Assembly (NCBI GenBank): GCA_010093685.1
Contig: MU006225.1
Coordinates: 378,507-442,506, forward strand
Origin: Ophiobolus disseminans
Taxonomy: Eukaryota > Ascomycota > Dothideomycetes > Pleosporales > Phaeosphaeriaceae
Direction: 5' to 3'
Length of the DNA: 64,000 nt
The notes under the pieces were generated by a model. It saw only the letters and a list, made by a program, of their open reading frames with translations, was not told where the DNA came from and made no database searches. The first letter of the stretch is position 1. Each line of letters opens with the position of its first letter. This document shows, piece by piece, positions 14,234-23,779 of the stretch. The translations under genes were made by a program, and so were the position numbers.

Positions 14234-14433
14234 TGTCAGATATTAGGGGTGCTGTAAGGCTACCAACACTGAAAGAAACAGGAGGGGCGGGCACAAGCGC
14301 CTTAGCACACTAGTACTAGATCTAACACCTAGTTAAACTCCGCACTTAACCGGGGAACACCACAACAATACAACACATCATCATTAATTTATCTTATCTA
14401 TTATTAGGCCTCAATACCTTATTAAATCTAACA
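14234..14433 (+). repeat. 3' LTR of forward Copia
   Basis: 200 bp, TGTCAGATATT to AATCTAACA, preceded by the purine tract AAGCTAAGGGGGTG and followed by TSD ACTCC. Confidence 0.93.
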
Positions 14434-16722
14434 ACTCCTAGGAACCACTAGAGATCTTCTTCTCTAGTTATAGTATACTTGTCCTATAGGAGTTAGATAG
14501 CTTGTTGTGCTTTCTTAGTCTTGTGTTTAGCATAGGCTAGGATAATGTTATCTACATAAAAGAAGATAATAATGCTGTTCTTAATTATGCAGCAAGGCTC
14601 GTAAGAGACGCGTGTAAAGCTAAGGTCTTTAAGAGTTGTTGTAAACTCCTTCTGCTAGAGCATAGGTAAGAGGCGCAATCTATACAAGGCCTTCTAAACC
14701 TTAAGAATAATACCTGTCTTCTAGTATCCTTTGGGCATTCTTATGTAGATTTCCCTGTCCATAGTGGCATGAACAAATGCGTTTGTAATGTTATATTGCT
14801 TAAGTTCTAGGTTGTGCTTAGCTGCAATTGCTATAAGCATGCGAAATAATCTGCTAGCTAGGGTAGCTGCATAGGTGTCTTAGGAAGAGATCTGTCTTTG
14901 TTAGTCTCCTCTGACTACAAGGCGCGCCTTGCACTTAATAAATTAATAATCCTTGTTAAACTTGTAGGTGTATACCTACATGCAGTCTAGGACCTAGTGA
15001 CCTGTTAGTCTAATTAAGGCATAGGATACTTCTCTCTATAATTCTATCATTTGATAGCTTGCCAAATAGTTGCGTTCTGCTTCTTTAAACAGCTCTTCTA
15101 TTAGGTGTTCTTTAAGCTTAGTCTTATAAGTTAGTAGAGGTGGGAGCTGACTGCGGTGTAGCTTAATGCCTAAGGCAAGCAGCCTCTTTACCTTAGCCTT
15201 GTTAACCACTTCTCCTTCATGTTAGCTAACATGTCTAGCCTAAGTTCCTGCTATAAAGGCAGCTGCCTATAGAACAGTCTTAGATAAGCATAACTGCGTC
15301 AATCCTATTGCCTTGCTTGGGGTCAACAATATAGCCAGCAATGCAGCAGGTAGTAGTGGTGATAGTAGAGGTGTTAGGTATATGCCTATAATCTTTCTCC
15401 CTATAATTTTCCTCCCTTAGTAATAGCTAGGTAGATTAGTCTCTTCTTAAGCTGTTAAGTCTTTAGTAGTGTTATCTTTAAAGAATAATTCAACCTCTAG
15501 ATTAGTTTATAGTGTTAGAAGCTCTATAGTCTTAACATAGGTTGCAATCTCTTCTAGTGTGCTGTGCATAAGGTTGTCCATTAGGTCCTTAGTTTTGCTA
15601 TCAAATACTAAGTGCTTATTAAACACAACATCACGTGTGCTAATGACCTTAGCTATAGATAGTATCTAGATGCGATAGATGTTAGATGATCTGTATCTAA
15701 CTAGGTAGCCAACCTAAGCCTTTGGGTCTAGGCGTTAGAGGCGTAATTTCCCTCTGTGAGTATTATTAGTTATTGTAAAGGACTTGCATCTATATGCTTT
15801 AAGATAAGTGAGGTTTAGTTTACGGAGTTTAGTGACAATTCTATTAGAGAAAGCAATCCTAGTGAAGAAGGTCTTATATAGTGTCTTCTAGTTGTTAGTG
15901 TAATTTAGCGTTCTGTTGTAGAGGTAAACTGCTGCTCTAGTGATTTTAGGCTACAGTTCCTAGGAGAGGTTGGCATCTAATCTTATAGCGCGTGCCTTCT
16001 TCTTGTTCACACCCCCTGAGCGTTTAGCACCTCTATTCTAGGCTTAAGTATTAGGAGCTAAAGGCTTAATAATAATCCCTTTAGAGTTAAGCTAGCGCTG
16101 AACTTGTAGTTTGATAGTAGTGATCTTATTGTCTGCTTTAATAATCTTAATAGTGATGTTGAAATAGATTCTAAGAAAGGTAAAGAAGATCCTAAGTTTG
16201 TTAATAATAGAATTGGCAGGTCTGTTGTCCGTGAAGTACATGTCCTATTGGAGTCTAGAGAACCTGCAGGTGATAAGCATTTGACTCTTCTTCTTAGTGA
16301 TGCTCTAGTCCTTATAGGAGTAGAAGTCAATAGCTAGTCTTTCTCCTAGTCCTAGGTTATTGTTGCGTGGTGTGCGGCGTATTTAGCGCTTAGCTTTAGC
16401 TTTGCTACATAAGTTGCACTTAACTGTAGTGATGCCTTTGATGCGCACCCCCTTAGCTTGCTAAACAAGGTGCTTAATAGCTGCTAGGCCTAGATAGCCT
16501 AAGCGCTTGTGCTAGGTGATAGCTAAGGATCTTTGTAATGCTCTTAGTGTTCTTAAGTTTGTTATGTAGAAGGCCGAGTTGATAGTTAAGTAGTGTTCTA
16601 ACACCTATTGGCTATAAAGCTTAGTGAGCCTTCCTAGAATAGATCTATCTAGTCTCCTAAGTGTAGTAGGTTTATGCTTAGTTTCCCACTATATGCCTAG
16701 CTGCCTAAGGAGGCGGAATAAT

Positions 16723-17587
16723 NNNNNNNNNNNNNNNNNNNNNNNNNNNNNNNNNNNNNNNNNNNNNNNNNNNNNNNNNNNNNNNNNNNNNNNNNNNNNN
16801 NNNNNNNNNNNNNNNNNNNNNNNNNNNNNNNNNNNNNNNNNNNNNNNNNNNNNNNNNNNNNNNNNNNNNNNNNNNNNNNNNNNNNNNNNNNNNNNNNNNN
16901 NNNNNNNNNNNNNNNNNNNNNNNNNNNNNNNNNNNNNNNNNNNNNNNNNNNNNNNNNNNNNNNNNNNNNNNNNNNNNNNNNNNNNNNNNNNNNNNNNNNN
17001 NNNNNNNNNNNNNNNNNNNNNNNNNNNNNNNNNNNNNNNNNNNNNNNNNNNNNNNNNNNNNNNNNNNNNNNNNNNNNNNNNNNNNNNNNNNNNNNNNNNN
17101 NNNNNNNNNNNNNNNNNNNNNNNNNNNNNNNNNNNNNNNNNNNNNNNNNNNNNNNNNNNNNNNNNNNNNNNNNNNNNNNNNNNNNNNNNNNNNNNNNNNN
17201 NNNNNNNNNNNNNNNNNNNNNNNNNNNNNNNNNNNNNNNNNNNNNNNNNNNNNNNNNNNNNNNNNNNNNNNNNNNNNNNNNNNNNNNNNNNNNNNNNNNN
17301 NNNNNNNNNNNNNNNNNNNNNNNNNNNNNNNNNNNNNNNNNNNNNNNNNNNNNNNNNNNNNNNNNNNNNNNNNNNNNNNNNNNNNNNNNNNNNNNNNNNN
17401 NNNNNNNNNNNNNNNNNNNNNNNNNNNNNNNNNNNNNNNNNNNNNNNNNNNNNNNNNNNNNNNNNNNNNNNNNNNNNNNNNNNNNNNNNNNNNNNNNNNN
17501 NNNNNNNNNNNNNNNNNNNNNNNNNNNNNNNNNNNNNNNNNNNNNNNNNNNNNNNNNNNNNNNNNNNNNNNNNNNNNNNNNNNNNNN
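16723..17587. other. Assembly gap (865 N)
   Basis: A run of N inside the reverse Copia, covering the part that should hold its gag zinc knuckle, protease and start of integrase. Open frames reported across it are artefacts of translating N. Confidence 0.99.
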
Positions 17588-18245
17588 ATGCACTGTTGCA
17601 TCTGATAATGCTTTATTATATTCTACTAGCTATGTATCCTAATTGTGTGTATTGCGCATAGGCTTAAGGGCGGTGTAGTAGCATTCGCGTGTGCGTTCCT
17701 TTTCAAGGCGATCATCAACCCTAGCAGTGAGCTTAAGGTTGGCAAGCCACTAGCGTAGTGACTGTTCTAGTAGGCAGCATGTGCGTTAGAGGTAGAGCGC
17801 AACTGTTAATTGGATTAGCTGGGTGACATGCTGAATACTCTTCTGTTAAGTATTATATTAGTAGAGATTAAGCTTGTATCTCTTAGTAAGGGTCTTGTAG
17901 TAGTCTATATCCTCCTTGTAGGCTTTCTAGCCTTGGATTGCCAGCATAGATAGGCGTGTTGCCTTCTCGATTCCAGCTGCAGCACTGTACTAGGATAGTT
18001 CAGGCAGGTCTGGCATGACTGGCTTGATCAGGAATAGGACTAGTCCTTCTTCCTTTACATTGTCCTAGATGTTGTAGGCAGCGTAGCGCGCTTTGACTTG
18101 AGTAAACTAGGTAGTCTAGTCATACTAGTTGCTGAGGATAACAGTTGCATTGCGTTGGTTGATAAGCGACATAGTGTAGTTGTTGAATAGCTTTTGTTGG
18201 GTAGCCTTAGTAGGTAGCCTTAGTAAAGGCAGTGAGACTCTTAAT

Positions 18246-18443
18246 TGTCAGATTTGATGAGGTATTGAAACCTGATAATAGATAAGATGAATTGATAATA
18301 ATAATGTTCTGTTGTGGTGTTCCCCGGTCAAGTGCGGAGTTTAACCAGGTGTCAGATCTAGTACTAGTGTGCCAAGGCGCTTATGCCCGCCCCTCCTGTT
18401 TCTTTTAGTGTTGGTAGCCTCACAGCACCCCTGATATCTGACA
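18246..18443 (-). repeat. LTR of reverse Copia (element 5' end)
   Basis: 198 bp, TGTCAGATTTG to ATATCTGACA, then TSD GATCT. It keeps several CpA and TpG sites that are TpA in the partner LTR at 8014-8211, so it is less mutated. Confidence 0.9.
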
Positions 18444-19824
18444 GATCTATGCATCACTAGCTACTAGACACCTAGGAAGAGAAGGAACATACAAGATACT
18501 AGCAAGAGACTACTTCTAGCCTAGCATATCTAATAACATACGTCGCTTTGTCCGTAACTGTGACATCTGTAGACGCATCAAGCCCTAGAGAGATAGACTG
18601 CAAGGCTTCTTAAAACCACTGCTACTCCCTAAACGCATCTAGAAAGAGATCTCAATAGACTTTATTAAAGGACTGCTAGAAAGCAATAGCTGTACAACAC
18701 TTCTTGTTGTTACAGATTAGTTAAGCAAGGATGTTATCCTTATTCCCTTAAAAGACACTAGAGCAGAAATAGTTGCTTACAATTTCCTGCAGTATGTGGT
18801 TGCCTACTACTAGCTACCTAATGCTATTGTCTCCGACCGTGGTACCTAGTTTACTAGTTATTTCTAGGCTATCCTGACCAAGATAATGAACATCACACGC
18901 CGCTTATCTATAGCATGGCATCTATAGACTAATAGATCTACTAAGAGGATAAACAGCATTATCGAAGCCTATCTCCGCGCCTTTATTAGGTAGGGACAAA
19001 GCAATTAGGTAGACCTTCTCCTAATGGCCTTAATTGCTATCAAAGGACGCGAAACAAGGTTAACAAGGGTCTTACTCTTCTTCCTTCAACATGGCTACAA
19101 TGTTGACCCTATCCAACTAGACATCTCTTAAGAACTAAACCAAGAAGAGCTAGAAGCACATCTGCGACCTGATTATAACAAGGCAAAGGCAATTGTTAAG
19201 AAGCTTAAGCATGCTTTTAACATAGCACAAACCATAATAGCTAAAGCACAGTAAGAGCAGGAGCGTTAGGCAAATAAGCATAGGCATGAGCCTCCTACAC
19301 TGCAAGTGAATGACAAAGTCTAGCTCTCCTACAGAAAGCAACTGTCAAATAGAAGACTAAGCAAGAAACTCGACTAGAAAAATGCTAAATATACAGTTAT
19401 TAAGGTTATCAGCCTACACTTAGTTAGGCTTAACACACCACTAGGCATCTACAATGTCTTCTACATTGACCGCCTAAGGCTAGCCTCCTTAGATCCCTTC
19501 CCTAGCTAGCCTAATAACGACACTTAACTAGCACCTGTCCTAGTTAATAGAGAACTAGAATTAGAAGTGGAACAGATTATAGCTGAAGTGACCTACAGAA
19601 ACAGACTGTTCTTTAAGGTTAAATGGACTGGATATGCCCTAACAACTTTTAAGCTAGCAGAAAATCTTAAAGACAACACTGCTCTAGATGAGTGGGAAAC
19701 CTTCACTGCTCTATACCGCAATCAACGCTCTAAGTTGCTTCTAGCTGGATTTAGAAGAGGCGATAAAGGACAGTTCCTAATACACCAATACACAACACCT
19801 ACAAGAACTAGAGAAGAGGGGTAA

Positions 19825-20138
19825 TGTAAGAGGTTAGACCTCTATTGTCCTTAGTGGATACACTTCGGTTCATTAGAACATCATAGAACGTTATAGAATG
19901 TCCTAGAACGTCATGGAATGTCCTAGAACGTCATGGAATGTCCTAGAACTAGCTAGAACAAGATATGTTCTTCTAACAGCTGACAAATGCTGATGTATGT
20001 AGAAACTTCCAGAAGCTAGTAGTCTGCTATAAAGTCAGCCTGCTCTCTGGCTCTAGATAGACTCTATCGAATTCATCTCTGTTCAACCTAGCCTTCCTGC
20101 TGTCTTTAGCCTAGCCCCTTACACTTACACTCCTTACA
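19825..20138 (+). repeat. 3' LTR of Gypsy A with 20-bp subrepeats
   Basis: Starts TGTAAGAGGTTAGACC and ends ACTCCTTACA; the right edge is placed at a CA dinucleotide and is approximate. Between about 19,876 and 19,955 it contains tandem units of roughly 20 bp built on TGTCCTAGAACGTCATGGAA. The same subrepeat array is present, reversed, in the LTR at 37039-37392. Confidence 0.7.
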
Positions 20139-20853
20139 GCTAGCGTAATCTTTTGTGTAGTAAGACTCTACGCAGAGTTTGCATTCTTTACTTCTACACA
20201 TCTCTATATTGTGCCCTAGCTTAAAATAGCCTTAACACTATATTTTTGCTGAAATGTTGTAGTACTTTGTAAGGTAGGCTACTCTTCCTGCAATACTAAG
20301 CTGCTTCTGAGATAGAAGCCTTTGGCGTTCTTGCTCGCTTTCTACTTTAAAGACAATAGACGCATATCTTTGATCTAGGGGTAGTAGGTGCGCAGTTTTA
20401 AGCCTTTCTTTCTTTGCTAGCCACCTAGGATTGCCTTTGATAGTTACCTTGTTAAAGGTCTCAATCTCTTCCTTAAGCGCTGCAGGAGATACAATAAACT
20501 CGTTGTGCATGTAGACTTTGTGTGCTATAACCTGTACTAGGTCCTCCTGCTTTTGCATGCCTTTACAGGTAACCTGTACAGCTGATTTCTACGTATCTGT
20601 ATGCTGCAGAAGAAAGTCTGCAGTAAACTTCTCTGTAGTAGTAAGAATAAGATTTTTCCTTATTGTTAGGCGTACGCTAGCAATAACTGCTGCTGCGTTT
20701 AATACTATTTAAAGCGCTGCATTAATAGCATTCCTCTGTGCTAAGGGATCTACTGCTTCTACTGCTGCTTTATTTGCTCTCTCTCTACTAGGAGCACTAG
20801 CTGTCGCCTTTTTAGGTCGTTTTAGCGTCGAGTAGCTGTTACTTTGTCTTTGC

Positions 20854-20914
20854 GCTGTTAATGCTGTTAATGCTGTTAATGCTGTTAATGCTGTTGCTGC
20901 TGCTGCTGCTGCTA
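20854..20914. repeat. 9-bp minisatellite running into a (GCT)n run
   Basis: About five copies of GCTGTTAAT followed by six GCT units, inside the reverse LINE ORF1, where they encode an Ala-Leu-Thr repeat and an Ala run. Confidence 0.85.
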
Positions 20915-21486
20915 AGGCAGTACAGACTGTGCAGCTATACAAAGCCCTATAGCTTCAGCATATGTCTTCTTTCCTGCTAGCTTTGTAGAGTTTGTAGCAG
21001 TTACAGTATTGCTTGTAGCCTTTAGCACGTGTTCTTTTCGAGCTTAGATCTCCTTTGTTAGCTCTTTTGTAGCTACTAAAGCTAGCTCTGCTTTCCTCTG
21101 CTGTACAGACTTTGCCTGCTTAAGAAGCTCTCTTGTTGTTGTTTCTGCTATAGCGTCTTTTCTCTCTGCTAGCTTTAGAGCCTCTTAAAGTGCTTTTATG
21201 CCTTAAGAGATGCAGTATAGCTATCTTGTTTTCTAAAAAGGTACGTCCTAAGCTAGTACCTCCTGCTGTTGTTTCTGTAGAGAGCGCTAATCAAGTGTTC
21301 GTTTTTTGCTTGGTTTTGGCTTTAGAGGCTGCTTAGCTAGCTTATCTTAGCTGCTTTCTGTTTCATCCTCTTCTTCTAACAACAGTACATCTATCTCTAT
21401 TGCGCTAGGTTGTATAGCGTGCTGAGTTACACGTGCTTGTAGAGATCCTGTAGGAAGAATAGTAGAAGCTATAGTAGGCTTAGTAG

Positions 21487-21545
21487 CTGTATATATATAT
21501 GTATGCGTGTGTGTGTGTGTGTGTGTATGCGTGTATATATGTAGT
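21487..21545. repeat. TA/TG microsatellite
   Basis: Alternating purine-pyrimidine tract (TATATA, then about ten TG units, then TATATA) upstream of the ORF1 region of the reverse LINE. The forward LINE copy lacks it at the matching place. Confidence 0.9.
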
Positions 21546-22195
21546 GTATAAGAAATTCCTTCTCTTTTATTTCCGCCACAAAATGAGTAGAGAAATGACT
21601 AAAAGAGAGCTTGTTTTTGCACTTAGTAGAGTTACCTAGGGTCTACTAGCTTCTGCAGGCTTGAAAAACAAGAAAAAAAGAGAAGCTCTGTTTTACTTCT
21701 CCTTCTTCTCTTCCTCTCCTTACTAGCTGTACTAGTTAACCTCTAGGGAGAGTAAGGAGTCTAGATAGCAGAAAATAGAGCAAAAAGGCAGTTTTGTGTG
21801 TTTGTTGCTGTTGTTGGGTATCTGAAATCTGATAAGATAAGGGTAGTCTGTGCGCTGAACACGAGAACTCTGAATAAGAAGAACAGCAGGTTTGCACCCG
21901 GCTGCACTTCTCAACCACGAGCCTAGAGGCTATGGGAACAGAGGAAAGTGTGGTGTACAATAGGTTGAGATGGATTCTGATGGTTTTGGGATGCTAGAGG
22001 CGCTGGAGCAAGCGCGCTGGGTAGGCCTAAAGTTAGTGTTGTCTTCCTAGAGATCCTAGGTGTAGGGTCGGGACCTCGGCGTTCTAAGAGCTGTAGGACA
22101 GGGCCCTTAGCGCACAGCCCCGCCTCAGGATGTCCTATTGTACAACGACAGCCTGTCGCTCCTCTTATAACCCGTCTATCGCCCACCTCTAGTAC

Positions 22196-23779
22196 GTAGT
22201 CGTAACACTTAGTACATTAAGCAGAAGTTAGTATCTATATAGCAATCTGCAATTGATACCTTAAGATAGAGGTCTAGTAGGAAGCGTCGATTTCTATTAA
22301 GCACTGCTTGTTTAGCTTCCTAGTACTAGCTGTTATATTCTACAGCATGTACCTAAAGGTCCTTAAGGCTTAAATGTAATCTAGGTAGTTTCTTTTCCTC
22401 TTCTAGTTCTTTAGATGTAGTTTTAGGAAACAGAACAGAAGTAAAGGTGATAACAGTATCCTACTCTTTCTTATTATATTTGTCTCTAGTAGCAGGCTTT
22501 AGTAGCTGCATGTACTAGTGCTGAAGGCGTTTATTAGATATATCCTTAGGCATGTCTTGTTCTCTTCTGTAGAGTGCATCTGCTCTAATATTCTCCTTTC
22601 TAGGGCGGTAGACAATCTCTATGTTGTATCTTCTAAGAAGGAGTAACTATCTTATCTGCCTCTTATTAAGCATTCTTAGTTTAGTGAAGTATTCTAAGTT
22701 CTTGTGATCTGTAATAACCTTAAACTTAACTACTAATCTTAGTTTAGCATCCTATTCCTAAAGGTATTAAACTACTGCTAGCAGCTCCTTGTCATGAATC
22801 TTATAGTTAGCCTTATGAACATTTATCTTCTTAGAGAAATATGCAATAGGATGTAGACGCCCTTGATTATTATACTAGGAAAGCCATCTAGCAGTAGCAT
22901 AGCTAGAAGCATTAGTCTCTAAGACTATCTCTCTATCCTAGTTAAACCATGTTAGTGCAGGATTGCTAACAAAGATTTCCTTAAGCTTGTTAAAAGCACC
23001 CTGTTCCTTAGATGTCTAGCGAAAGGTGACATTGCTAGTAAGCCGTGTGAGAGGGGCAGCTAGGCTGCTAAAACCTTTAATGAACTGCCGGTAGAAGTTA
23101 GCAAAGCTTAAGAAGCTTCTTACTCCTTTGACTGTCTTAGGTGCTTCCTATTCTTAAATGGCTTTAACCTTCTTAGGATCTATGCTAGTGCCCTTACCAG
23201 CCTTAATAATGAAGCCTAAGTACTTAGTAGACTTAACTTCGAATTCACACTTCTTGATGTCTAGAGGTAGGCTAGCCTTTCCTAGGACATCTAGAACTTA
23301 GTTCACATGATGCTAGTGTTCTTTCTGTAATCTATTAGTATAGATAAGTACATTATTAAGGTAGGCTAAGCAAAAGATGTTAATATACTTGCGAAGTACC
23401 TAGTTAATGCATCTCTAAAATGTGCTAGGAGCATTTGCTATCCTAAAGGGAGTAACTATCTACTTATAGAGACCAAAGCGTGTGCGGAAAGTAGTCTTCT
23501 ATTTATTGCCTTTATTAATGCGTATCTTATAGAAGGCAGCAGAGACGTTAAGCTTAGTAAACCACTTAGCCTTAGTAAGATTGTTCAATGTCTCCTAGAT
23601 TAGGGGTAATAGGTACTAGTTCTTCCTAGTAATAGCATTAAGAGCGCGGTAGTCTACACAAAAGCGTAAGCCTTCTCCTAGCTTCTTTACAAATAAGACT
23701 AGTGCAGCAGCTACTAAGCTGCTAGTGCGTATCTAGCCTTTGTCTATTAAGGAGGTCAGTTCCTTAGCAATTATAAAAC
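22196..23779 (-). mobile_element. Gypsy B: reverse Gypsy RT-RNase H fragment
   Basis: Reading the minus strand from about 23,760 gives RT (LGEGLRFCVDYRALNAITRKN, with one more block resembling YLDDVLIYT near 23,360), then RNase H (DHKNLEYFTKLRMLNKRQIR near 22,690). It is related to Gypsy A but clearly diverged. No LTRs, gag or integrase are present, so it is an internal fragment caught between two LINE copies. Many TAG and TAA codons. Confidence 0.82.

Larger units (their letters stand above)
9162..14433 (+). mobile_element. Complete forward Copia, 5,272 bp, RIP-degraded
   Basis: 200-bp LTRs at 9162-9361 and 14234-14433, TSD ACTCC (9157-9161 and 14434-14438), polypurine tract before the 3' LTR. 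Domains in order: gag; a CX2CX3HX4C zinc knuckle near 10,460 (CLACD...HDIKDC); GAG-pre-integrase (HKRLGYLGLAAIKHL, about 11,212); integrase (RLAIDFHSYED, about 11,385); RT (FYIDDIILAY, about 13,160); and RNase H (DRKSS near 13,690). A LTR-to-LTR comparison gives about a dozen differences, all transitions. This is the best-preserved Copia in the window and serves as reference for the other copies. Confidence 0.94.
8014..18443 (-). mobile_element. Reverse Copia nested in Gypsy A (host of a second Copia)
   Basis: Flanked by perfect TSDs GATCT (8009-8013 and 18444-18448). Its own LTRs are 8014-8211 (element 3') and 18246-18443 (element 5'), each 198 bp. The body runs on the minus strand: RNase H end at 8212-9161, RT-integrase-gag at 14439-18245. 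It is split at 9161/14439 by the forward Copia and contains the assembly gap. Excluding the nested copy it is about 5.15 kb, the size of its guest, so both are copies of the same family inserted in opposite orientations. Frames are destroyed by RIP-type stops. Confidence 0.92.
5167..20138 (+). mobile_element. Gypsy A: chromodomain Ty3/Gypsy element split by nested Copias
   Basis: The left part (5167-8013) holds the end of gag with a CIRCG knuckle (about 5450), an aspartic protease remnant near 5730, reverse transcriptase (6378-6960; MCINYRALNA and AYLDDVLIYT) and RNase H (about 7200-7600). It resumes at 18449 with the integrase zinc-binding segment (RRFVRNCDICRR), the catalytic core (SIDFIKGLL, then SDRGTQFTS with one stop), and a C-terminal chromodomain (19567-19770, FFKVKWTGY). 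The 3' LTR is 19825-20138. The interruption is the reverse Copia with TSD GATCT. RT-RNase H-integrase order plus chromodomain marks a chromovirus. It carries many TAG stops and is non-functional. Confidence 0.88.
20139..22195 (-). mobile_element. Reverse non-LTR retrotransposon (LINE) 5' part with ORF1
   Basis: On the minus strand, 20238-20558 and 20709-20942 encode ORF1 segments, including an Ala/Leu/Thr repeat and the stretch FNKVTIKGNPRWLAKKERL. The forward LINE at 25,500-25,740 has the same ORF1 block, and the GC-richer leader (about 21,560-22,190) matches the leader of the forward LINE at 23,780-24,300. The second ORF is missing: the element stops at the Gypsy A LTR. The clade (Tad1-like) is an inference from fungal LINE ORF1 organisation. 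Boundaries are approximate. Confidence 0.7.

Noticed and set aside
16624..17661. Long open frames across the N run, on both strands
   Set aside because: They exist only because N codons are not read as stops; the flanks are Copia sequence.
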